Assembly (NCBI RefSeq): GCF_011751885.2
Contig: NZ_CP061771.1
Location: 3,100,001 to 3,164,000, forward strand
Source of the DNA: Salinibacterium sp. ZJ450
Lineage (GTDB): Bacteria; Actinomycetota; Actinomycetes; Actinomycetales; Microbacteriaceae
Reading direction: 5' to 3'
Length of the DNA stretch: 64,000 bases
Shown here: piece after piece, positions 20,848 to 28,479 of the stretch
Layout: the number at the start of each line of letters is the position of its first letter
Position numbering within the stretch: the first letter of the stretch is position 1
The notes under the pieces: model-generated
What the model saw: only the letters and a program-made list of their open reading frames with translations
Database searches by the model: none
Told to the model about the DNA's origin: nothing
Position numbers and translations under genes: made by a program

Positions 20848-22961
20848 GATGCTGCCTCCTCGGCGAGCGCGGCGGGCGCTGCGGGCGTGATCGGAAAGTT
20901 GTCGATGAACAGGTTGTCCGGGTCGAACTCAGCCTTGAGCTCGCGCAGCCGGGCCAGCGTCCTCGGCGGGAACGCGTCCTCAAGCCGCTCCGGATCGCGC
21001 TCGGTCTCGAAGCTCAGGTAAAGACCGTCCATAAACGGGTAGAGGGTCTCCCATTCGGCATTCAGCCGGGCGCGGTTGGAGCCCATCGCGCTGATCGCGA
21101 AGTTCGCGTCGCGGTGCGCGTAGGCGGTGGCATCCGGATCGATATCGGATGTCGCTCCCCCGGTCGCCCGGATCTGGAAGAAGTGCGTGACGCCGCTCTG
21201 CACGAGCCGGGCGGTCGCCGCGGCGAACTCCGGGCTGATGTGCCGGGTCAGGCCGGAGCGGCTGACCGGCTCGCCCCGGCCCTGGTTCGCGTCATCCTGA
21301 GCCTTCAGCAATGCGGCCGCGTACGGCAGCAGTTGCACGGACTGCTCGTAGAGCGGGGCGATCTGGGCGAACGGTTGCAGCTGCTCGATGATCGTGTCGG
21401 GATCATCCGAGTCGACCATGGCGAACACTTGCGCGATCATCGGCTGGCCGGGGCGCGGTGCCCCCATCAGCAGGAAGCTGGTGGTCTGCCGCGGCGCGGC
21501 CTCCTGGGCGGCGCCCCACTTCACCAGGAAGTCGGCGGCGTCCTCGGCGACGAAGACCAGCTGCGCCCAGCCGACGGCGGGCACCGCGGCGGCCTCGAAC
21601 TCGAACGCGGTGACGACGCCGAAGTTGGCGCCGGCGCCGCGGACTGCCCAGAACAGGTCGGGGTTCTCGGTGTCGCTGGCGCGAATCACCGTGCCGTCGA
21701 CCAGCACCATGTCGACGGCACGCAGGTGGTCGATCGCGAGGCCCCGGTTGCGGCCGAGGAAGCCGATGCCGCCGGTCGTGGCGAGCCCGCCGACGCCGAC
21801 CCCGCCGAAGTCGCCGGAGCTGATCGCCCAGCCGTGCGGCTCGAGCGCGGCCGCGACATCCTGCCACCGAGCTCCGGGGCCGATGCGCACGCGACGGCTG
21901 CTCTCATCGAGCACCTCGATGCGGTTCATCGCGGCGAGGGTGATGACGATGCCGCCGTCGTTGGTGGACCGGCCGCTGATGCCGTGCCCGCCGCTGCGCA
22001 GCGACAGCGGTAGGTGGGCGTGTTCGCGGGCGAACGCCAGCGCCGCGACGACATCGGTGGTGTTCCGGGCTGCTAACACCAGACCCGGCGCGCCACCGCG
22101 CATGTACGTTGACCGCAGCCGCGAGTATGCGGTGTCGCCGGGCTCGACGGCGATCTCGGCTAGCGCGGCGGGCAGTCCGTCGTAGTCGATACCCGGGCGG
22201 CGCTTCGCGCGCGCGGCGGTGCGGCGGGGTGCCCGCTCGGGTTCGGGTGCGGCGGCGCGGAGTGCCGGGATGACCTCACGCGCGAAGGCTTCGATCGCGT
22301 CGGGTTCGTCTGTGCGCAGGATGAACCCTGACACGCCTTCGGCGAGCAAGGAGACCAGGTCGATGGAGGGTTCGGTGACGGTGACCGTCCGGCGGATCTC
22401 GCGCGGGTCGCGGCGCAGGTCGCCGGCGGCGGCGTCGATGGCGGCGTTGGCCGCGCGCAGTTGCTCGGGGGCGGTGAGCGCCGTGTGCCAGCCGTCTGCC
22501 GCGCGGCCGGCGAGCTGCAGCATCCGCGGGTCGTCCCCGACGAGGTGGATGGGCACGTCGTGGGCGGGGGCCGGTCCGCGTTCGGTGCCGTCCAGACGGA
22601 CGTGGTCGCCGCTGTAGCGCAGCAGTCGAGAATCGTCGACACTCCACATCGCGCGCACGATGTCGAGCGTCTCATCGAGCGCATCCGGCTCGTCGCCGCT
22701 GAACGCGAGCTCGAGCCGACCGCCCGAAAGCAGATCGAGGCTGGCGGCCTGGCGGGCAAGCACGGCCGGGAACTCCGGAGTCGGCAGCGAGGCGGACAGA
22801 CGGATGCGCGTCGTGCGCGGGGCGATCCAGGACAGCAGCGTCCACGGCTCCAGCTCGCCGGCTTCGAAGCTGACGCTGTCGAAGCCGAGCCGCTCGCTGA
22901 GCTCGGCCAGATCGGGCATGGTGGTCGAGATGCCGAACTGCAGGGCGTGGCGGTAGGTCAT
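20844..22961 (-). CDS. Fusion of LLM oxidoreductase and FAD-linked (BBE-type) oxidase
   Basis: A 705-residue two-domain flavoprotein. Residues 1 to about 240 form a shortened luciferase-like domain (SLDLLSGGRLELAFSG, LAGRAADGWHTAL). A linker rich in Ala and Arg leads to a PCMH-type FAD-binding domain from about residue 255, with LSLRSGGHGISGRSTNDGG (His for covalent flavin), GVGVGGLATTGGIGFLGR, and a BBE C-terminus ending FDPDNLFIDN. The Cys of bicovalent BBE enzymes is absent (GDFGGVGV), so single His attachment is expected. ATG at 22961 follows GGAGACACC. An HxlR regulator is divergent. Confidence 0.85.
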   Translation of the reverse strand: MTYRHALQFGISTTMPDLAELSERLGFDSVSFEAGELEPWTLLSWIAPRTTRIRLSASLPTPEFPAVLARQAASLDLLSGGRLELAFSGDEPDALDETLDIVRAMWSVDDSRLLRYSGDHVRLDGTERGPAPAHDVPIHLVGDDPRMLQLAGRAADGWHTALTAPEQLRAANAAIDAAAGDLRRDPREIRRTVTVTEPSIDLVSLLAEGVSGFILRTDEPDAIEAFAREVIPALRAAAPEPERAPRRTAARAKRRPGIDYDGLPAALAEIAVEPGDTAYSRLRSTYMRGGAPGLVLAARNTTDVVAALAFAREHAHLPLSLRSGGHGISGRSTNDGGIVITLAAMNRIEVLDESSRRVRIGPGARWQDVAAALEPHGWAISSGDFGGVGVGGLATTGGIGFLGRNRGLAIDHLRAVDMVLVDGTVIRASDTENPDLFWAVRGAGANFGVVTAFEFEAAAVPAVGWAQLVFVAEDAADFLVKWGAAQEAAPRQTTSFLLMGAPRPGQPMIAQVFAMVDSDDPDTIIEQLQPFAQIAPLYEQSVQLLPYAAALLKAQDDANQGRGEPVSRSGLTRHISPEFAAATARLVQSGVTHFFQIRATGGATSDIDPDATAYAHRDANFAISAMGSNRARLNAEWETLYPFMDGLYLSFETERDPERLEDAFPPRTLARLRELKAEFDPDNLFIDNFPITPAAPAALAEEAAS

Positions 22962-23006
22962 GGTGTCTCCACTCTGCCGAACCGTGACGGCATCCGCCAA
23001 TTCACT

Positions 23007-23029
23007 GTAAGCTACTTACTAATAGTTAG
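23007..23029. promoter_or_regulatory. Tandem palindromes, probable HxlR operator
   Basis: GTAAG-CTA-CTTAC (23007-23019) overlaps CTAA-TAG-TTAG (23019-23029). Both are perfect inverted repeats in the 76-bp gap between the LLM-BBE operon and the HxlR gene. Their AT-rich character stands out from the high-GC surroundings, and the second lies 8 bp upstream of the HxlR ATG, consistent with autoregulation. Confidence 0.6.
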
Positions 23030-23037
23030 CGAGGGCA

Positions 23038-23385
23038 ATGATGATGAACGCCGAGTTCGAGCACATCAACGACGAGGAGTGCCGCAGGTTCCAGACATCC
23101 GTCGAACTGGCCGGCCGCAAGTGGGTGGGCGCGATTCTGCTCGCCGGAGCGCGCGGGGCCCGTCGGTTCTCGGAGTACCGGACGCTGGTCGAGGGCATCT
23201 CCGACCGACTACTCGCCGCCCGACTGAAGGAGCTCGAGACCGAGGGGCTCATCCACCGCGACGTGCAGCCGACTACGCCGGTGTCGATCCGGTACTCCCT
23301 GACGCCGTCGGGGCAGCAACTGATCTCGCTGCTGCACCCGCTGGTGACCTGGAGTCGGGAGCGGATGTCGATGACGCCGCACTGA
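23038..23385 (+). CDS. HxlR-family winged-helix transcriptional regulator
   Basis: The 115-residue protein shows the HxlR signature: a Cys near the N-terminus (EECRRFQTSVELAGRKWVGAI, residue about 14, given here as context), FSEYRTLVEGISDRLLAARLKELE for the recognition helices and YSLTPSGQQL for the wing. HxlR/DUF24 proteins bind as dimers and often sense electrophiles, quinones or aldehydes through the conserved Cys. It is divergent from the flavoprotein operon and sits next to tandem palindromes, so control of that operon is likely. Confidence 0.9.
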   Translation: MMMNAEFEHINDEECRRFQTSVELAGRKWVGAILLAGARGARRFSEYRTLVEGISDRLLAARLKELETEGLIHRDVQPTTPVSIRYSLTPSGQQLISLLHPLVTWSRERMSMTPH

Positions 23386-23415
23386 CCGACGGGGTGCCGA
23401 GGTCTTCCAGTCGCG

Positions 23416-24201
23416 TCACGCGGGAGCGTCGATGCCACGCTCCGCGAGCTCGAGGCTGATGTCCTCCCGCGCGCGGAAGGCGAGGTTGAGCACCTCCGTG
23501 GTGAGCAAACCGGGGAAGCGTGACGCGGGTGTGGCGATGGACACCGCCGCGATTCCGCGGCCGGACGCCCCGCGAACGGCCACCCCGATCGCGCAGACGC
23601 CACTCTCGGTCTCCTCCCGGTTGAGCGCGTAGCCCTGCCGTGCGATCCCGCGGAGCTCGCGACGCAACGCCGCGTAGTCGTCATCCGACAGCGCCTCGCC
23701 CGCGATGCTCGCCCCCTGCGATCGGTAGAGCCGCTCGAGCACTCGGTCGTCCACCGTCGCGAGCAGGGCCTTGCCGCCGGAGGCGAAGCGTGCGGGCAGC
23801 ACCTGACCCTGCCGGTTGCTCACCCGAAGCACGCTGGAGGACTCGACCGTGGCGAGGAATCGCACGGTTCCGCCGACGCGGATCATCAGGTTGACCGATT
23901 CATTCAGTCGGCCCGCGAGCATGTCGAGGTACGGATGCGCCACGTCGCGCAGTTCGCGCGTCCACGAGGTGCGCACCGGGCTGAGATCCATGCCCGGACC
24001 GGGCAAATAGGTGTGCGTCTCGTCCTGCACGGCAAAGCCGCGGTACACCAGCATCGACAGCAGCCGGTGCACCGTCGAGGGTGCGATGCCCAACTCAGTG
24101 GCGGCACTCGTCACTCGCAGGCTGCCCTGATCTCGCAGGAGCTGCAGCAGCCATAACGCTTTGTCGACCGAGTCGATCGCGTATGGAGGGCGGTGCTGCA
24201 T
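23416..24201 (-). CDS. IclR-family regulator of the Hpe-like operon
   Basis: The protein has an N-terminal winged HTH (AATELGIAPSTVHRLLSMLVYRGF) and a C-terminal IclR effector domain (LPARFASGGKALLATV, GYALNREETESGVCAIGVAVRG). It is divergent from the eight-gene carboxylase/phosphotransferase operon, so control of that operon by an aromatic ligand is likely. I prefer the ATG at 24201: the ATG five codons earlier at 24216 falls inside a palindrome that is probably its operator. Either start gives a complete family member. Confidence 0.88.
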   Translation of the reverse strand: MQHRPPYAIDSVDKALWLLQLLRDQGSLRVTSAATELGIAPSTVHRLLSMLVYRGFAVQDETHTYLPGPGMDLSPVRTSWTRELRDVAHPYLDMLAGRLNESVNLMIRVGGTVRFLATVESSSVLRVSNRQGQVLPARFASGGKALLATVDDRVLERLYRSQGASIAGEALSDDDYAALRRELRGIARQGYALNREETESGVCAIGVAVRGASGRGIAAVSIATPASRFPGLLTTEVLNLAFRAREDISLELAERGIDAPA

Positions 24202-24204
24202 CGA

Positions 24205-24227
24205 AGCATTCTGCACAAAAGAATGCT
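24205..24227. promoter_or_regulatory. 8-bp inverted repeat, probable IclR operator of the Hpe-like operon
   Basis: AGCATTCT (24205-24212) and AGAATGCT (24220-24227) are perfect reverse complements separated by 7 bp. The site lies between the IclR start and the first gene of the operon, 66 bp upstream of its ATG. Position and symmetry fit the binding site of a dimeric IclR regulator controlling both directions. Confidence 0.65.
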
Positions 24228-24292
24228 ATTGCCAATTCCGTTCTGCGCGCCCACAGTGAACCCAAACGAGCGGCATGTCATCAAGGAGGATG

Positions 24293-24805
24293 ATGGACAT
24301 CGATTTCGAGGAACTCGCGATTTTCGTCGAGACGCTGGAGAACACTGACTTCACCCACTTCTTGTACGAGAAGGGCGATGTGCGCATCGAGGTGCGGCGC
24401 GGCGGCGGCGATGTTCCCGCTATGCCGGCGTCCTCCCCCGCCTCAGCCAGCGCACCCGCGGCCGTTGTGAGTGACCCGCCCGTCCCGGCTACTGCCCCGG
24501 CTGCCGCCCCGGCGTCGGCCGCGCCGAGTCGCGTCGGGGCCGCACCCACCGAGGACGACATCGTGGTCGCCGCTCCCCTACTCGGCACGGTGTACCTGGC
24601 GCCCAAGCCCGGTGAGGCACGCTTCGTCGAGGTCGGCGCCACGGTCGCCCCAGAGTCGTCGCTCTGCATCGTCGAGGTCATGAAGCTGATGAACACCGTG
24701 CACGCCGGCACCGCCGGGATCGTCACCGCCATCCACGTCACCGACGGGCAACTGGTCGAGCACGGGCAGCCTCTGTTCAGCATCCGGGCGGACGCCGCCG
24801 CATGA
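24293..24805 (+). CDS. Biotin carboxyl carrier protein of the Hpe-like carboxylase
   Basis: The 170-residue protein has an AccB-like N-terminus, a long Ala/Pro-rich linker (residues about 45-85) and a biotinyl domain with VEVMKLMN, Lys131 being the biotinylation site. It carries carboxybiotin between the biotin carboxylase encoded next and the carboxyltransferase two genes on. ATG at 24293 follows AAGGAGG; earlier in-frame ATGs at 24275 and 24290 are less well placed. It is the first gene of an eight-gene operon. In context it matches one subunit of HpeCBA, which carboxylates 4-phospho-acetovanillone in Rhodococcus rhodochrous GD02. Confidence 0.88.
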   Translation: MDIDFEELAIFVETLENTDFTHFLYEKGDVRIEVRRGGGDVPAMPASSPASASAPAAVVSDPPVPATAPAAAPASAAPSRVGAAPTEDDIVVAAPLLGTVYLAPKPGEARFVEVGATVAPESSLCIVEVMKLMNTVHAGTAGIVTAIHVTDGQLVEHGQPLFSIRADAAA

Positions 24806-26157
24806 CCGGTCACCGCGTCTTCGTCGCCAACCGCGGTGAGATCGCGGTGCGAATCCTCGACGCCTGCGCGCGCCTCGGGGTGGAAACGGTGCTCGGCGCC
24901 TCGGCCGCCGACACCGACACGCTCGGCGCCCGCCGCGCGGACCGGACCGTGGTGATCGGTCCGGCGCGCTCGACCGACAGCTACCTCTCCATCCCCACCG
25001 TCGTGCACGCCGCCATCGCCACCGGATGCACCGCCCTGCACCCCGGCTACGGATTCCTCTCCGAGCAGCCCGAACTCGCCAGGCTCTGCGCCGAGAACGG
25101 CATCATCTTTATCGGGCCGACGGCCGAACAACTCGAGGCGCTCGGCGACAAACTGCGAGCCCGTGAGCTCGCGGCATCGTTGGGCGTTCCGCTTGCCCAC
25201 GGCGGCGAGGCCGACACCCTCGCCGAGGCAAATGCGCTCGCCGAGCAGATCGGCTACCCGGTGCTGATCAAGGCAGCGCACGGCGGAGGCGGGCGCGGCA
25301 TGAAGCTGGTCGAGGCCGCCGACGAACTCGAACACGCCTGGTCGGTTGCCTCGTCAGAGGCCGAGTCAGCATTCGGCGACGGCACCGTCTTCCTCGAGAG
25401 CTACATCCGCGATGCGAAGCACATCGAAGTGCAGATCCTCGGCGATGCGCACGGGCATCGAGTGCACCTCGGCGAGCGCGAATGCTCGGTGCAGCGCCGC
25501 TACCAGAAAGTGATCGAAGAGGCACCCTGCGCCGCCCTGTCCGCCGAGAACCGGCGACTGCTGCACGAGTCCGCGCTGCGCATCGCCGACGCGCTCGACT
25601 ACGTCAGCCTCGGCACCGTGGAGTTCCTCTACGACGTCGACCGCGAGCGGCTCAGCTTCCTCGAGGTCAACCCGCGGGTGCAGGTCGAGCATCCGGTCAC
25701 CGAGGCCGTCACCGGCGTGGACCTGGTGCGCGAACAGCTGCTCATCGCCTTCGGCGAGCCGCTCTCCTTCGAACAGGCCGACGTCACCGTGTCCGGTCAC
25801 GCCATCGAATGCCGCATCACCGCGCAGGATCCGGATGCCGATTTCCAGCCGTCACCCGGACGCGTGACTCGCTGGCGGCCACCCGCCACCGGCGGCATCC
25901 GGGTCGACTCCCACATCTACGAGGGGTACCTGTTCCCGCCGTACTACGACGCGCTGATGGGCAAGCTGATCGCGTTCGGCGCGGATCGCGCCGCCGCCGT
26001 GGAGCAGGTGCAGCGGGCGCTGGACCGGTTCGAGATCGCCGGGCCGCGCACCAATTTGCCGCTGCTGCAGGCGATCACCGCGCATCCGGATTTCACGGCC
26101 AACACGGTGACCACGCACTGGTTGGAAGGCATGCTCAAGGAGGCCGTCCATGGCTGA
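24802..26157 (+). CDS. Biotin carboxylase subunit of the Hpe-like carboxylase
   Basis: The 451-residue ATP-grasp enzyme is of AccC type. It has an N-terminal preATP-grasp domain (FVANRGEIAVRIL), HPGYGFLSEQPELA, the Gly-rich ATP loop KAAHGGGGRGMKLV, HIEVQILGD, and the catalytic stretch FLEVNPRVQVEHPVTE. It uses ATP and bicarbonate to carboxylate the biotin of the preceding carrier protein, whose stop it overlaps by 4 bp (ATGA). On sequence alone it could serve any acyl-CoA or pyruvate carboxylase; the operon assigns it to a hydroxyphenylethanone carboxylase. Confidence 0.93.
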   Translation: MTGHRVFVANRGEIAVRILDACARLGVETVLGASAADTDTLGARRADRTVVIGPARSTDSYLSIPTVVHAAIATGCTALHPGYGFLSEQPELARLCAENGIIFIGPTAEQLEALGDKLRARELAASLGVPLAHGGEADTLAEANALAEQIGYPVLIKAAHGGGGRGMKLVEAADELEHAWSVASSEAESAFGDGTVFLESYIRDAKHIEVQILGDAHGHRVHLGERECSVQRRYQKVIEEAPCAALSAENRRLLHESALRIADALDYVSLGTVEFLYDVDRERLSFLEVNPRVQVEHPVTEAVTGVDLVREQLLIAFGEPLSFEQADVTVSGHAIECRITAQDPDADFQPSPGRVTRWRPPATGGIRVDSHIYEGYLFPPYYDALMGKLIAFGADRAAAVEQVQRALDRFEIAGPRTNLPLLQAITAHPDFTANTVTTHWLEGMLKEAVHG

Positions 26158-27610
26158 CATCCGTCTGGTCGATGTGTCACTGCGCGACGGCAACCAGAGC
26201 CTCTGGGGCGCAACCGGCGTGACCAACAAGCTCGTCTCGGATGTCGCGCCGGCGCTCGGCCGCGTCGGATACCACGCGGTTGAGCTGATGACGAGCACGA
26301 TGTTCGCCACCGCGGTGCGCTACCACACCGAAGACCCCTGGCAGCGAGTGCGCGACGCGCACGCCGCGATGCCCGACACCACGCTCGGCTTCCTCACCAC
26401 CGGCAAGCGCTTCATCAGCTTCACCCGCACGCCCGACAACCTGTTCGAACTGGCCTTCGACCTGCTGCGGCGCAACGGGATCACCCGGCTCTGGGTGATC
26501 GATCCGATGCACAACATGGCCGACACCATCCGCACCGCCGAGATGGCGAAGCGTATCGGTTTCGACGAGGTGATCGGCGGCATTTGCTACAGCATCAGCC
26601 CGGTGCACACCGATGACTACTACCTCGACAAGATCGCACAGCTCGATGACACCGAGGCCGTCGACGGCCTCTATCTGAAAGACCCGGCCGGGCTGCTCAC
26701 CCCGCAGCGGGTGGCCGACATGGTGCCGCGGCTGAACGCCCGCCTGCGCAACAAGACCCTGAACGAACTGCACTCGCACTGCAACACCGGGCTGGCGCCG
26801 CTCACCCTGCTCGAAGGGGCAGACCAGGGCATGTCGATCCTGCACACCGCACTGCCGCCACTCGCAAACGGCGCGTCGCACACCAATGCGCTCCGCTTGG
26901 TCGAGAACCTCGCGGCCCGCGGCCACACCGTGAACGTCGACGTCGAGGCGATGGCCGAAGCCTCCGCGGTGCTCAGCCGGTTCGCCCGGCTGCACCGCTT
27001 GCCCACCGGGGTGCCCGCCGAATACGACGAGGTGTACTACCGGCACAACATCCCCGGCGGAGTGCTCTCTACCCTGCATCGGCAACTTGTCGAGATCGGT
27101 CAGGAGGCCCTGTTCCCGGCCGTGCTCGATGAGGCGGTGCACGTGCGTGAAGACCTCGGCTGGCCGATCGTGGTCACCCCGTTCGCCCAGTACATCGTCA
27201 CGCAGGCGACCATGAACGTGATGACGGGTGAGCGCTACGCCCGACTGTCCGACGAGATCATCGACCTTCTGCTTGGCGAGTTCGGCGAGATGCCTGGCCC
27301 GGTGAACCAGGACCTGCTCGACCGCGCGAGCAGTTCGCACCGGGCCCGCGAGCGGGAGAACCCGCCAGAGCCGCCGAGCCTCGCGGAACTGCGTCAGCGC
27401 TTCGGGATCGGCATCAGCGATGAAGACCTGCTGCTGCGGGCGCTCATGCCGGGCCAGCAGATGGACGCCATGGTCGAGCGGCGCGACAGCCCGCCCGGAG
27501 GCTCGCTGCGCACCCTGCTCGCCGGGCTCAATGGCGCGCCCGACGTTCGCTCGTTCAGCGTGACGAGTTCGACCAGCACCGTCACGGTGCAGAGAGGAAC
27601 CGGCTCGTGA
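26150..27610 (+). CDS. Carboxyltransferase subunit, OadA/pyruvate-carboxylase type
   Basis: The 486-residue protein has the HMGL-like TIM barrel of oxaloacetate decarboxylase alpha and pyruvate carboxylase (VSLRDGNQSLWG, YLKDPAGLLTP, ELHSHCNTGLAPLTLLEGADQG split around its metal-binding HSH). The PYC_OADA domain follows (YRHNIPGGVLSTL, VVTPFAQYIVTQATMNV). It transfers CO2 from carboxybiotin to an enolisable methyl ketone-like acceptor. That chemistry fits carboxylation of the acetyl side chain of phosphorylated 4-hydroxyacetophenone or acetovanillone. It lacks a fused biotinyl domain, consistent with the separate carrier. It overlaps the preceding gene by 8 bp. Confidence 0.9.
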   Translation: MADIRLVDVSLRDGNQSLWGATGVTNKLVSDVAPALGRVGYHAVELMTSTMFATAVRYHTEDPWQRVRDAHAAMPDTTLGFLTTGKRFISFTRTPDNLFELAFDLLRRNGITRLWVIDPMHNMADTIRTAEMAKRIGFDEVIGGICYSISPVHTDDYYLDKIAQLDDTEAVDGLYLKDPAGLLTPQRVADMVPRLNARLRNKTLNELHSHCNTGLAPLTLLEGADQGMSILHTALPPLANGASHTNALRLVENLAARGHTVNVDVEAMAEASAVLSRFARLHRLPTGVPAEYDEVYYRHNIPGGVLSTLHRQLVEIGQEALFPAVLDEAVHVREDLGWPIVVTPFAQYIVTQATMNVMTGERYARLSDEIIDLLLGEFGEMPGPVNQDLLDRASSSHRARERENPPEPPSLAELRQRFGIGISDEDLLLRALMPGQQMDAMVERRDSPPGGSLRTLLAGLNGAPDVRSFSVTSSTSTVTVQRGTGS

Positions 27611-28467
27611 CCGACTCGACGACTGCCCCCATCGAGCTGGAACGGCTGGCCGAGGCGACCGGCTGGGTGTTGGACGTCGACGGATGCCTCGTCAGCACGA
27701 GCCGCGCCGGCGGGGCAGGCGGCGTGGCAATCCCCGGCGCGATCGAGTTCGTCTCGGCGCTGCGGGACTCTGGCCGCTCGATCCGGGTCTGCACGAACGC
27801 CTCGCAGAAGTCGCCGCGCGAGTACGCCCAGCACCTGCGCGGCCTCGGCTTCGACATCCACGACGACGAATTCCTGACCGCCGGCAGCGCGGCCGCGCTG
27901 TATCTGGCCGACCACCACCCGGACGGGCGCATCTTGGTGCTCGGTGAAAGCGGGCTGCTGGAGCCGATCCGCGAGCTGGGCCTCGAGGTGGTCACCGACC
28001 CGTCGGACGAGGCGGATGTCGTCGTGGTCGGCGCCGACGATCACTACAGCACCCAGGATCTGAACGCCGCCTGCCTGGCCGTCGCCGATCGTGGCAGCCC
28101 GCTGTACGTCACCGTGAACACGCCGTGGTTTCACGGCGGTCAGGGCCGTTCGGTCTGCGTGTCGGCCGCGATCGCGCACGCCATCACCTGGGTGACCGGG
28201 GTGCAGCCGACCGTGCTCGGCAAGCCGTCGCCCGCGCTCGCCGAAACCCTGCGCCGCCAACTCGGCGGCGCCAACAAGACTCTGGCGGTGGTGGGAGACG
28301 CTCCGGCGGAACTCCGACTGGCGCAAGAAATGGACGCCTTCGGGCTCCTGGTGCTGACCGGTGCCACCCGCGACAGCGACGTCGCGGGACTCGGCCCCGA
28401 GCTGCGCCCGCACCTCGTGGCCGACAGCGTTCGCCACATCAACACCCTGCTATCCCCCTATCTGTGA
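27607..28467 (+). CDS. hpeD: HAD-IIA (NagD-like) phosphatase, HpeD-like
   Basis: The HAD nucleophile motif is VLDVDGCLV (Asp23, with Asp25 as general acid), motif II is VCTNAS, motif III is in LGKPSPALAE, and motif IV is VVGDAPAELRLA. The inserted cap is of the IIA type. In the Rhodococcus Hpe pathway HpeD dephosphorylates the carboxylated intermediate, and this is the only phosphatase in the operon. The gene overlaps the carboxyltransferase stop (GTGA), indicating coupled translation. A housekeeping NagD-like role is possible but less likely in this position. Confidence 0.85.
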   Translation: MTDSTTAPIELERLAEATGWVLDVDGCLVSTSRAGGAGGVAIPGAIEFVSALRDSGRSIRVCTNASQKSPREYAQHLRGLGFDIHDDEFLTAGSAAALYLADHHPDGRILVLGESGLLEPIRELGLEVVTDPSDEADVVVVGADDHYSTQDLNAACLAVADRGSPLYVTVNTPWFHGGQGRSVCVSAAIAHAITWVTGVQPTVLGKPSPALAETLRRQLGGANKTLAVVGDAPAELRLAQEMDAFGLLVLTGATRDSDVAGLGPELRPHLVADSVRHINTLLSPYL

Positions 28468-28479
28468 AGGAGCACCACG

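Noticed and set aside
24293-27610. Acetyl- or propionyl-CoA carboxylase, or a pyruvate carboxylase
   Set aside because: The carboxyltransferase is of the OadA type, not the acyl-CoA type. The HAD phosphatase and phosphotransferase genes that follow point to a phosphorylated aromatic ketone rather than pyruvate. A search against HpeCBA would settle it.
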